Below are positions 34,005-45,195 of a DNA stretch of 46,205 nucleotides, piece by piece. Every line of letters starts with the position of its first letter. Position 1 is the first letter of the stretch. Made by a program: the position numbers and the translations under genes. The notes below the pieces were generated by a model that worked only from the letters and a program-made list of their open reading frames with translations, did not search any database and was not told the origin of the DNA. This stretch comes from an uncultured Verrucomicrobiales bacterium. GTDB taxonomy: Bacteria; Verrucomicrobiota; Verrucomicrobiae; Limisphaerales; CANJSG01. The stretch lies in the NCBI GenBank assembly GCA_946480965.1, contig CAMLMI010000002.1, positions 1 through 46,205 of the forward strand, written 5' to 3'.

Positions 34005-34703
34005 CTACCGCACCTGCAAGCCCTGCCGCACCGGGCGCGCGCCGTCGCTGCGGAGCTGGAGTTCGCGCAGCTTGGCCCGGAGCGCGATTCCGTAGGACTG
34101 GCGGAAAAGGCGGTTCAGATGCCGCACGGTGCAGCGGCAGCGCCGGGCCAGATCTTCCGGCGTGCTCTGCATCAGCTCGTCTTCCGGGATCTCGCCCATC
34201 AACCGCCGGAACCGTTCCGTGGCCGTCGGTGAAGCGGCCGCGTCGGCATCGTCCTCCGCGTTGGGCAACGGCCCCACCACGTCGAGCGCGAGGCTGAGGA
34301 GCTGGAGCCGCTGGTTGGGCGAGCGGCCAAAACCCGTCGGCATGTCCGCCAGTTCCAGCGCGGCGGGATGGTCCGCCGGGAGGAACCAGCCGGAGCGCAC
34401 CTTTTCCCCCGCCAGACACCGCAACGCCGTGTCTTCCTCGATGGTCAGGATGCCGACCATCGCTTCGACCCGGACCTCGAACCGCCGGATGATCGCCGGA
34501 CGGAGCTGGCTGGAGCGCAACAGGGCACGGTCGCCGGGCAACAGCAGGACGATCCCGCCGAGCGGCAGGTCCAGCACGGCGTCCGCGCCCAACCGATAGG
34601 CCAGTCCCTCGCGCAATTGCGCGCACATCCATCCCTCGGTCGGTCCGGGCAGCTCCCGGCCCTCGGGCAGCCGGACATCCTCGACGACCATTTGTGACAA
34701 CAT
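34005..34703 (-). CDS. AraC-type HTH transcriptional regulator
   Basis: A 232-residue regulator. The first 170 residues look like a cupin-like ligand-binding region with a poorly conserved, beta-rich sequence. The C-terminal 55 residues contain an AraC-type HTH (EDLARRCRCTVRHLNRLFRQ), followed by YGIALRAKLRELQL. Only about one HTH is visible because the protein ends soon after (QVR), so the second HTH helix region is short or lost. The ATG at 34703 begins MLSQMVVEDV; the ATG at 34691 is an alternative. It is convergent with the ThuA operon. The target is unknown. Confidence 0.75.
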   Translation of the reverse strand: MLSQMVVEDVRLPEGRELPGPTEGWMCAQLREGLAYRLGADAVLDLPLGGIVLLLPGDRALLRSSQLRPAIIRRFEVRVEAMVGILTIEEDTALRCLAGEKVRSGWFLPADHPAALELADMPTGFGRSPNQRLQLLSLALDVVGPLPNAEDDADAAASPTATERFRRLMGEIPEDELMQSTPEDLARRCRCTVRHLNRLFRQSYGIALRAKLRELQLRSDGARPVRQGLQVR

Positions 34704-34877
34704 CGTGCGGATCAGACCGGCTCTGTGTGACGGCCCCGTGTCGCCTCGCCGACAATTCCGCTACGGCTCGGTGACAACGCCCGCGTCGCCACCGGGTGGC
34801 CGGGGTGATGCTGTGCTCCGCACCTGCAATGGAACCCGGTGACGACCCCGCCGAAACCTGCCTACAGTGGCGGCCCG

Positions 34878-36654
34878 ATGCCGGACATCGTCCTCAGCAC
34901 GCTCAATGCGAAGTTCATCCATGCCGCCTTCGGCCTGCGCTACCTGCTGGCCAATCTCGGCGAGCTGAAGCCGCGCGCCTGCCTCCTGGAATTCGACATC
35001 AACCAGCGACCGCTCGACATCGCCGAGCTGCTGCTGGCCCAGAATCCCCGCATCGTCGGTCTCGGCGTCTACATCTGGAACGTGGTGGAAACCACCGAGG
35101 TCGTCGCCGCGCTCAAACGCATCCGTCCCGACCTCGTCGTCATCCTCGGCGGCCCCGAAGTGAGCTACGAGGTGGACCAGCAGGAGATCGTCCGCCTCGC
35201 CGACCATGTGATCACGGGGGAAGCGGATCTGAAGTTTGCGGAAGTGTGCCGAACACTGTTGGGCTCCGTTGTTCCGGCATCCGGCATCCGGCATCCGGCA
35301 TCGCCCCTGCCCAAAATCATCCCCGCCGATCTCCCCACCTTCGACCGCCTCGCGCTGCCCTACGACCTCTACACCGACGACGACCTCAAACACCGCGTCG
35401 TCTATGTGGAAGCCTCGCGCGGCTGCCCGTTCACCTGCGAATTCTGCCTGTCGTCGCTCGACATCCCGGTGCGCGCCGCCGCGCTGGACCCCTTCCTGGA
35501 CGCCATGCAGCGCCTGCTGGATCGCGGGCTGCGGCAGTTCAAGTTCGTGGACCGCACGTTCAATCTGAACCTCGCCGTCAGCCGCCGCATCCTGGAGTTC
35601 TTCCTTGATCGCTGGACGCCAGGGCTCTTCGTCCATTTCGAGATGATTCCCGACCGGGTGCCCGAGCAACTCCGCGAGATCATCGCCAAGTTCCCGCCCG
35701 CCGCGCTCCAGTTCGAGGTCGGCATCCAGACCTTCAATCCGGAAACGGCCAAACACATCAGCCGCCGCAACGACTTCGCGAAGCTGGCGGACAACTTCGC
35801 CTACCTGCGTGGCCACACCGGCGTCCACATCCACGCCGACCTGATAGCCGGCTTGCCGGGCGAGACGCTGGAGAGCTTCGCCGCCGGGTTCGACCGCCTG
35901 ATCGCGCTGCGCCCGCAGGAAATCCAGGTGGGCATTCTCAAGCGCCTGCGCGGCACGCCCATCATCCGGCACGATGCGGCCTTCGCGATGCGCTACGGCG
36001 CGGTGCCGCCCTACGAGATCCTCTGCAACCGCGACCTCGATTTCGCCACGATGCAGCGGCTGCGGCGCTTCGCGAAGTTCTGGGATCTGGTGGGCAACAG
36101 CGGGAACTTCGTGGAGACCACGCCGCTGCTCTGGGCTCCCGTCGCTCTACCCGGCAGAAGTGGGGGCAACATCGAACATTCAACTTCGAACTCTGAACGC
36201 CAAGGCGAACCCACCCCTGACCCCTCCGAGGAGGGGAATTGGAAGCGCACGTCCGCCGGTCGAATGACGCTCTGCCCTATCCCCTCTAGGGAGGGGTCAG
36301 GGGTGGGTTCTTCCTCTGGCCATGACGGCCACGAATCCCTTCGGCACGGCAAGGATGCCCGGCCTACGTCGCCCTTTTGGGCTCTCTGGGATCTCTCCGA
36401 CTACCTCCACCGCACCCTCGGTCGCCAACACGGCATCGCCTTGCCGCGCCTGGCCGAAGCTCTCTTCACGTTCCTCGCCGAGGAGCGCGGCCTGGATCGC
36501 GAACTCGTCGGCCGCACCGTCTGGCGCGACTGGCAACGCGCCGGCCGCTCCGAACGCCCGCCGTTCCTGGCCCCGTTCGTCAGCGATGAAGAAGCCCGAT
36601 CCGTGCGGAAAGAAGCCTTGGCCCCGAAGCGCCAAGCCCGACACTTGGCCGTGA

Positions 36655-36680
<26 letters not shown>
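34878..36680 (+). CDS. B12-binding-domain radical SAM protein (DUF4080 type)
   Basis: A 600-residue protein. The N-terminal about 145 residues form a cobalamin-binding Rossmann-like domain ([30 protein letters not shown]). A radical SAM domain follows with CPFTCEFC (CxxxCxxC, about residues 185-192), [18 protein letters not shown] and [11 protein letters not shown]. The C-terminal part corresponds to DUF4080. Two low-complexity repeats interrupt it in frame: CCGGCAT copies at residues about 133-142, and a composite palindrome-derived insert at about 430-497. Without them the length would be about 520 residues. The enzyme's substrate is unknown; it may be a methyltransferase-like or ring-forming radical enzyme. 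Its end overlaps cstA by 26 bases, tail to tail. Confidence 0.9.
35274..35301 (+). repeat. four tandem CCGGCAT copies inside the radical SAM gene
   Basis: CCGGCAT occurs four times in a row (35274, 35281, 35288, 35295). Translated in frame it gives [11 protein letters not shown], a linker between the B12-binding and radical SAM parts. Confidence 0.85.
36168..36366. repeat. composite palindromic insert inside the radical SAM gene
   Basis: The first part (36168-36204, aacatcgaacattcaac and onward) is a half element of the family at 6538 and 24241. Then a 21-base perfect inverted repeat follows: gaacccacccctgacccc (36207, arm to 36227) against its complement at 36290-36310, with gaggggaa/cccctctag bits inside. 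A third piece (36321-36366) runs ccatgacggccacgaatccc and onward. All of it is translated in frame into about 70 residues. Confidence 0.82.
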
Positions 36681-39021
<2,341 letters not shown>

Positions 39022-39091
39022 CGGTGAACGGGCGGGAGGATGTCGAAAGGCCGCAACGGACACAATGGGCGCTTAAAGGGGACAACGAAAA

Positions 39092-39117
39092 GGCCCGCTC
39101 CGTTGCCGGAGCGGGCC
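39092..39117 (-). terminator. intrinsic terminator of the LamG gene
   Basis: Perfect 11-base stem ggcccgctccg/cggagcgggcc (39092-39102 / 39107-39117). On the minus strand it is followed by TTTT. It lies 22 bases past the LamG stop and upstream of cstA. Confidence 0.85.
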
Positions 39118-39139
39118 ATGTGGGAATCAGATGACTCGC

Positions 39140-42100
39140 TTACTTCTTCAGCTGGAAGAAGGCGTTCGTGCCGCCAGCCGGAACCGGGATGGTGGCCTTG
39201 ACCACGCCACCGGCGGTGGTGGTGGTGACGTTGGCCGGAGCCCAGGTGCCACCGAGCTGGTTCACGTATTGGAGCACGTAACCGGTGGCGCTTTCGGGCC
39301 AGGTGATCTCGATGTTCGAGCCGACCTTGCCGATGGAGACGCTCGGGGCGGGACCGGCACCGATGGTGTCGGGACCGGCGGCGAAGTTGGCCGCGACGTC
39401 GTCGTCGAGCAGAGGTCCGTTGTAGATGCGGAACTCGTCGTAGGAACCGTTGAAGAGCGAATCGGTCCAGTTCGAGCGGCCGAGATAGACGTTGATGTCT
39501 TCGAGGACGCTGACCGGATGTGTGACGACGCCACTGGCGACTTGGACGCCGTTGACATACATGCGGGCGACTTTCTGGACCGTGTCATAGACCACGGCGA
39601 TGTGGGTCTTCACCCCCGGAGTGAGCGGGCTGTTGTTGAGCTGGGGCAATTCGGCTCCGTCTCCCTGCTTGATGGCGAAGCGCAGGGTGTTGTCGCCGGA
39701 CCGGGGCGTGAGGAAGGTGTAACTGCGGCCAGGATTCTGGTAAGTGTCTTCCTCGGTCGAGCTGGTGCGGCCGATGTCCCAGATGCGCTGCCAGGAGGAG
39801 TCGGCCGGGCCCTGCCACGTCACCCAGGTCTCCATGGTGAAGCTGGGCAGCGACGAGAGCAGGCCGTTGGGCAGGTTCACATAGGGAGCGCCGGAGTCGA
39901 ATCCGCCGCCGGGCAGCACCAGCTCACCGGTGCCGGTGAAGTTGTTGCCCGTGCTCGCGACGACTTCGCCGTGGGCGGTGCCCACCGAGTCGGTCACCAC
40001 GGTGCCATCGACCGCTCCGTTGAAGCTGTAGCGATGGATCAGCGTGCCCTTGGTGAATCCGGGAGGAGCGGCCACGGTGACGGTGGCGTGGTTGGTGAGG
40101 GCGTTCGTCACGCCCGCCTGGACCCACCGATAGACGGCAGTGACGACGGCGGTGCCGGTCTTGCGGGGAGAGACCAGACCGGCGTTGTTGATCAAAACAA
40201 CGTTCGTGTCCGAGGACGAACGGGTGACGCCGCCGAAGGTGGTGGCGTTCACGTTGTTGGTGCCGTTGTAGTCCGCGCGGAGAGCGGACACGAAGGAGAG
40301 CGAACCGGAGATCAGGTTCGTGGCGAAGCCGTCCTGACGGATCGTGTTCGGGGCGAGGACACTGACGGTCGTGGTGGCGGACAGACCGCGATAGGAGGCG
40401 ATCAGATTGGCCGTGCCGATGTCACGCGGGGCGACGGCGCCTGCGGCGGTCACGGTGAAGACATCCGTGTTGCTGGACGTGTAGGTCACGCCAGACAGGC
40501 CGGAGATGTCCACACCTGTGACGTTCTGGAAGTTGCCGGTGAACGCGGCTTGGGCTCCGCCAAGGTTGCCGATGAAGGTCGGTGGAATCGGGGCCAGGGA
40601 TACGGCGAGCAAGCTACCAGGGGTCGCCGGGGGCAGAGCATCAGGGCCGGCTTTGGCGCTGAGGGCGATGTCGAGATCGCTCATCTCGCCTTCCCAGACG
40701 CGGAACTCGTTGAAGGAACCGCGGAACGGCGGATCGTCCCAGTTGGCGGCGCCGAGCCAGACGTTCTGGTCGTTGAGAGTGCTCAACGCGAAAGGCGCAC
40801 CACCGGAGGCAACGAGACGTCCGTTGAGATAGATCTTCGAAGTTTGATTGTTCGGAGCGTAGATGCAGACCAAGTGATGCTGCTGACCGGACGGGAGAGG
40901 AACGGTGCCGTTAACCACCACGGTCGAGCTGCCGTTCCAAACATCCATGCCATAGATGGTGCCACCGCGAACAGGGCTGAACCACCAGGCGGCGGTGCCG
41001 TTGCCGGAGTTGGTGGCGTAGCCGTCGGCCTTGGTGCTGGAACCGATGTCGAACAGGCGGGTCCAAGTTTCGGAATTGGCTCCGTTCCACGTGAACCAGA
41101 ATTCCAGCGAGGCGTTGCCACGGGCCGAGATGAGGCCGTCCGGCAGATCGATGTAGCTCGCGTTGGCATAATTGTTCGCTCCGTTGAGCGTCAACGCCGA
41201 GCCGTTCTGGACCGGAGGATTGGTGCCGAGAATGACCGTGCCGTTCTGGCTGCCCACCGAATCGATGATCGTGGTCGCGCCTTGGGCTTCGCTGAAGCTG
41301 TAGCGGTTGATCAGTTGAGGCGGATTGGCCTGGACGCTGATGGTAACGGTGGCCGTGCGGCCGCTGAGGGATGCCGTGATGGTCGCCGAGCCGGCACCTT
41401 CGGCCCTCAGACGGCCGTCCTTGGCGATCGATACCACCTCTGGGGCTGAAGAGGTAAGAGTGAGATCCGGGGCGTAGAGATTGACGGCACCGACGCCCGA
41501 AAACTCGCCAACGATGATAGGCAATTGGGATTCACCCCCCAGCATCGCGGTAGTCGCGGTGATGGAGAGCGAGGAGAGCGTGCCAGCGTCGTAGGTCAAC
41601 GCATCCGGATTTCCCGAGGCGTAGCTGGCCGCGACTGCCGGGGCGGTCAGCGCATGATTGTGGATACGAAACTCGTTGAACGATCCTTGGAACAACGCGT
41701 CGCCACCATACTGCGAGCGGCCCAGGAAGTTGTTCACGTCGTTGATCGCGGAGAGCGGGATCTCCGTCGCCCCAATCGCCGTCTGGACACCATTGATGAA
41801 GACTCGGGCGACGTTGGTTGAATAGACGACTACTACATGGTTGTCGCCCACCGCCAAAAATTCTCCTGACTGAAGGACAGGGCGCTCAGTGGTGCCCGAA
41901 TCCCCGTCTCGCGCGGCAAAACGCGGAGTGGCTCCGGTGCCGCCAGCCGCTGGTGCAAAGAACAGATAGTCCACGCCGTTGCCGAGCGCCACGGAGCCGT
42001 CGGTGTCTTCACCGGCAGAGGCCACGCCAAAATCGAAGACCCGCTGCCAGTTGCCACCCGAGAAGTTCCAGTTGAACCACATCTCGATGGTGAGGTTGGT

Positions 42101-42370
42101 GTGGGCGGAAATGATGCCGTTGGGAAGGTCGATGTAGGAGCCGACACCGTCCAGGATGGCCGTCCCGGGCGCGCTGGCGAAATCCACCGCCGCCCCGTTC
42201 GGCGTTCCGCCGGTGCTGGTCTGCTTGGCGGCGCCGTGCGCGGTGCCGACGGAGTCATTGGCGTTTCCGGTGAACGAGTATCGGTGGACGAGTTCCGCAT
42301 GGCTCAGTGGCACCCAGGATAGGGCGGCCACGGCAGCCACGCGCCACAAATGCGTGACGAGAGGTTTCAT
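39140..42370 (-). CDS. large surface protein with three LamG modules and Ig-like (Big_2) domains
   Basis: A 1076-residue exported protein. The signal peptide (about 1-25) ends at ...SWVPLSHAE. Three concanavalin/LamG-like modules start at about residues 26, 352 and 775, each beginning L-x-x-R-Y-S-F and ending G-S-F/Y-(N/D)-E-F-R. Between them lie bacterial Ig-like domains, for example SSAPEVVSIAKDGRLRAEGAGSATITA. The C-terminus (about 1005-1076) is a fibronectin-like end region (ITWPESATGYVLQYVNQLGG, FFQLKK) common in Verrucomicrobiota exported proteins. The likely role is binding of carbohydrate or other surfaces. It is a single gene. No catalytic residues were seen. Confidence 0.88.
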   Translation of the reverse strand: MKPLVTHLWRVAAVAALSWVPLSHAELVHRYSFTGNANDSVGTAHGAAKQTSTGGTPNGAAVDFASAPGTAILDGVGSYIDLPNGIISAHTNLTIEMWFNWNFSGGNWQRVFDFGVASAGEDTDGSVALGNGVDYLFFAPAAGGTGATPRFAARDGDSGTTERPVLQSGEFLAVGDNHVVVVYSTNVARVFINGVQTAIGATEIPLSAINDVNNFLGRSQYGGDALFQGSFNEFRIHNHALTAPAVAASYASGNPDALTYDAGTLSSLSITATTAMLGGESQLPIIVGEFSGVGAVNLYAPDLTLTSSAPEVVSIAKDGRLRAEGAGSATITASLSGRTATVTISVQANPPQLINRYSFSEAQGATTIIDSVGSQNGTVILGTNPPVQNGSALTLNGANNYANASYIDLPDGLISARGNASLEFWFTWNGANSETWTRLFDIGSSTKADGYATNSGNGTAAWWFSPVRGGTIYGMDVWNGSSTVVVNGTVPLPSGQQHHLVCIYAPNNQTSKIYLNGRLVASGGAPFALSTLNDQNVWLGAANWDDPPFRGSFNEFRVWEGEMSDLDIALSAKAGPDALPPATPGSLLAVSLAPIPPTFIGNLGGAQAAFTGNFQNVTGVDISGLSGVTYTSSNTDVFTVTAAGAVAPRDIGTANLIASYRGLSATTTVSVLAPNTIRQDGFATNLISGSLSFVSALRADYNGTNNVNATTFGGVTRSSSDTNVVLINNAGLVSPRKTGTAVVTAVYRWVQAGVTNALTNHATVTVAAPPGFTKGTLIHRYSFNGAVDGTVVTDSVGTAHGEVVASTGNNFTGTGELVLPGGGFDSGAPYVNLPNGLLSSLPSFTMETWVTWQGPADSSWQRIWDIGRTSSTEEDTYQNPGRSYTFLTPRSGDNTLRFAIKQGDGAELPQLNNSPLTPGVKTHIAVVYDTVQKVARMYVNGVQVASGVVTHPVSVLEDINVYLGRSNWTDSLFNGSYDEFRIYNGPLLDDDVAANFAAGPDTIGAGPAPSVSIGKVGSNIEITWPESATGYVLQYVNQLGGTWAPANVTTTTAGGVVKATIPVPAGGTNAFFQLKK

Positions 42371-42529
42371 AATGAGGTTAGGGTCGTTTGAACAGTAGCA
42401 CCCGTGGAGACGGCACAGCCATGAGACTTTGCGTATTCGGGAGGGTGCTTCTGCGCAAACACTAGTGAGTCGCGGCGCGGAGGCGCATGTGGCCTTTTAG
42501 GGCCTCAGTTGACGGGGCATTAAGGAGGA

Positions 42530-43963
42530 ATGGCGGCGTGCCGAGAATGCTGTGTGGCGCTGCACTGGTGGATAGTTCAACAACTCAAGTCGAAGGGGCC
42601 GCAACTGCGCATCGAAGCCATCCAGAAGATGGCTTCCTGGTCCATTGCGGAATCGTATCCGCACCTGGTCCGCATGCTGGCGGACCCCGAGGCCGTCGTG
42701 CGCAAAACCGCCATCCAGACCCTCGTGGCCGCCGACGATCCGCCGACGCTGGAGCCGGTGGTCGATCTGCTGCTGGGCACGAACCCCGAGGCGCGCGAGG
42801 CCGCCGGAGCCGTGCTGATGAGCTGGCGACACCCACAATCCGCTGCGCTGCTGCCGAAGCTCCTGAACCATCCGCAACACGATGTGCGCTGGCTCGCGGC
42901 CCGCACCCTCCAGGCCTGCGGCTGGACTCCGGGAGGGGATGCCGAATCGATCTCCCTCCTGATCGCGCTGGGCGATTTCCAGGCGGCGGCCCGCTACGGA
43001 GCCACCGCCCTGGACGCCATGACCAACGCTCTGCGGGATGAAACCCGAACCGACCGGCGCAAGATCGTCCAAGCGCTGGGGCTGATCGCGGACGTGCGAA
43101 TCCTGAAGTCGCTCATGGTCGCGTTGAAGGACCCCGATCCCGCCGTGCGCGTGCTGGCGGTGGAGGCTTTGGGGGAATTCCGCGAATCTCAGGCCACGGA
43201 GGCCTTGGTATCGTCTTTGGCCGACACCGACGCGCATGTGCGCGTCGTGGCCGTGAGCGCCTTGGGCCGGGGCGGCGATCTCAATGCCGTGCCGCATTTG
43301 ACCGCCGTTCTGGAAGATGACCGATGGGACGTGCGCAAGTCCGCCGTCGAAGCCCTGGCCCGCATTCGCGATGCCCGCGCGACCGAGCCGCTGGGAGCCC
43401 GGCTCCGCGATTCCGACCATGACGTCCGCGAATCCGCAGCCAAGGCCTTGGGGGAACTCCGCGACCCGAAGGCCATCGAACGCCTCGTGGTGGCGCTCTG
43501 CGACGCGCAAACCGCCGTGCGCCAAGCGGCCTCTGCGGCCCTTGCCCGGATCGATCCCGAGTGGGACAAGTCTCCCGGGGCCCGGAAAGCCATCCCCCAG
43601 CTCAAAGTGGCGCTGAAGGACCGCGAGTATTGGGTCCGCCAATCCGCCGCCGACGTGCTCCAGCGGGTCAGCGCCATGCCCGCCTTCCAGCCTCGGCTGG
43701 GCGGATTCAGCAATCCGGTGAATTACCGCCAGCAAGCGGCCTTGGAAGCGCTGGTGTGCGGATTGTGCGATGTGGACCGGGATCTGCGTCTGGCCTCGGC
43801 CGAAGCCTTGGGCCGCGTGGGCGACCAACGTTCCATCCAGGCGCTTGTCCGTTCACTGGACGATGCCGATGAATGGGTGCAGGACGCCTGCGCCAGATCG
43901 CTGAAATCTTTGGGCTGGAGTCCGGATGCGCCGGACACCGCCGCGAGAAACATTTGGGCTTAG
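42530..43963 (+). CDS. HEAT-repeat (PBS lyase-like) protein
   Basis: A 477-residue all-helical protein of about 12 HEAT repeats, for example LVRMLADPEAVVRKTAIQTL, DPAVRVLAVEALGEF, DDRWDVRKSAVEALARI and DSDHDVRESAAKALGEL. These repeats form protein-protein interaction solenoids, and PBS-lyase-type versions occur in Verrucomicrobiota. No enzymatic motif was seen, and the first residues (ACRECC) are cysteine-rich. The ATG at 42530 has AAGGAGG immediately before it. Its stop is 16 bases before the REC-HDOD gene, so the two are probably co-transcribed; it may be a scaffold for that signalling protein. Confidence 0.88.
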   Translation: MAACRECCVALHWWIVQQLKSKGPQLRIEAIQKMASWSIAESYPHLVRMLADPEAVVRKTAIQTLVAADDPPTLEPVVDLLLGTNPEAREAAGAVLMSWRHPQSAALLPKLLNHPQHDVRWLAARTLQACGWTPGGDAESISLLIALGDFQAAARYGATALDAMTNALRDETRTDRRKIVQALGLIADVRILKSLMVALKDPDPAVRVLAVEALGEFRESQATEALVSSLADTDAHVRVVAVSALGRGGDLNAVPHLTAVLEDDRWDVRKSAVEALARIRDARATEPLGARLRDSDHDVRESAAKALGELRDPKAIERLVVALCDAQTAVRQAASAALARIDPEWDKSPGARKAIPQLKVALKDREYWVRQSAADVLQRVSAMPAFQPRLGGFSNPVNYRQQAALEALVCGLCDVDRDLRLASAEALGRVGDQRSIQALVRSLDDADEWVQDACARSLKSLGWSPDAPDTAARNIWA

Positions 43964-43979
43964 AACCGGGACTTTTACC

Positions 43980-45185
43980 ATGAATGATCGAGTGCTTTTT
44001 GTCGGAAGCGACACTTCCGTGTGGGATGAATTGAACCGGCTCTTCGCCACCTCTCGCAGCGGTTTCCACATGTCGTTCGCCCGCTCGGGACCGGAAGCGC
44101 TTTCCCAAATGGAACAGCTCCCATTCCGGGCTATAGTCGCGGACATGCAGATGACCGGAATGTCCGGCGCACAACTCCTTGGCGAGGTGCTACATCGCTA
44201 TCCCTCCACCCTCCGCTTCATCCGGGCTGACTTGGCGGACCATCAAGCGGTGATGAAATGTGTTGGCACCGCGCATCAGTATATTGTCACTCCTTGCGAT
44301 GCTGAAGTTATCGTTAATGTTCTTAGCCGAGCCTTCCAACTGGACACTTGGCTGCCCAGCGACGCTACGCACAAAGTCATCACCCAGCTCCGTCGTTTGC
44401 CTAGCCCGCCACAAGTGTATTTCAAAGTGGTGGAAGCACTTCAATCACCCGAAGCGAACCTCGAAACCATCGGCGAATTGATTGAAAAAGACCCCGCCAT
44501 GACAGCCAAGCTCTTGCAGTTGGTCAACTCGGCGGTCTTTGGGCTTCAGCTCCAAGTTTCCAGCCCGATCGAGGCCGTTATGTATCTCGGCATGGAGACG
44601 ACCAAGTCGGTCATCCTTTTGGCGCACACCTTTTCCTATTTTGATCGGATCAACGCCAAATCTCTTTCGGTCGGCTCTTTGTGGGAACATTCCATCCGAG
44701 TAGCGCGCACGGCTCAAGTTCTGGCCCAAGCGGAGGGAGCTTCAGAGGACATTGCTTCCCAAGCCTTTACCGCAGGAATGCTGCACGACTCGGGCAAACT
44801 CGCCCTAGTTGCCAATCTGCCAGAGGAATACATGCGGACGGTGGATCTCGCCCGCCAGAAGAAGATCGAACTCTGGGAAGCCGAGCGTGAGGTCTTTGGC
44901 GCAACCCACGCTGAGATCGGTGGTTGTTTGCTGGGCATCTGGGGCTTGCCCGTCGGTATCGTGGAAGCGGTGGCGTTGCACCACTTGCCTTCGCAAATGG
45001 TTTCCAAGGGATTTTCAGCCTTGTCAGCCGTCCACGCGGCCAATGCCCTCAGCCATCGTCGCCAAAGCCCAATCAAAGACATCGTGCCTCCCAAACTGGA
45101 CGAAGCTTATTTCGCCGAGCTGGGCCTTTCCAACCGGCTGCCGGAATGGGATCAGCTGGCAGTCGTGGGCGAACTGGACCAGTGA
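43980..45185 (+). CDS. response regulator with HDOD output domain
   Basis: A 401-residue protein. Residues about 1-120 form a receiver domain with the phospho-accepting Asp in AIVADMQMTGMSG (about residue 54); the beta-1 acidic pair is weak (LFVGSD). Residues about 135-340 form an HDOD domain (LPSPPQVYFKVVEALQSPEA, MTAKLLQLVNSAVFGL, AGMLHDSGKLAL). HDOD domains act in signal-dependent regulation and cyclic-nucleotide pathways. No histidine kinase gene is adjacent. The ATG at 43980 is preferred over an upstream in-frame ATG (43926) that overlaps the HEAT gene. Confidence 0.9.
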   Translation: MNDRVLFVGSDTSVWDELNRLFATSRSGFHMSFARSGPEALSQMEQLPFRAIVADMQMTGMSGAQLLGEVLHRYPSTLRFIRADLADHQAVMKCVGTAHQYIVTPCDAEVIVNVLSRAFQLDTWLPSDATHKVITQLRRLPSPPQVYFKVVEALQSPEANLETIGELIEKDPAMTAKLLQLVNSAVFGLQLQVSSPIEAVMYLGMETTKSVILLAHTFSYFDRINAKSLSVGSLWEHSIRVARTAQVLAQAEGASEDIASQAFTAGMLHDSGKLALVANLPEEYMRTVDLARQKKIELWEAEREVFGATHAEIGGCLLGIWGLPVGIVEAVALHHLPSQMVSKGFSALSAVHAANALSHRRQSPIKDIVPPKLDEAYFAELGLSNRLPEWDQLAVVGELDQ

Positions 45186-45195
45186 TCGGCCAAGC

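Noticed and set aside
35274..35301. Short tandem repeat considered as a CRISPR
   Set aside because: Seven-base units without spacers, within a coding frame; no cas genes in the window.
39131..41449. 772-residue open frame opposite the LamG gene
   Set aside because: Gly/Val/Asp/Arg-rich shadow; the LamG protein has a signal peptide, repeated modules and a terminator.
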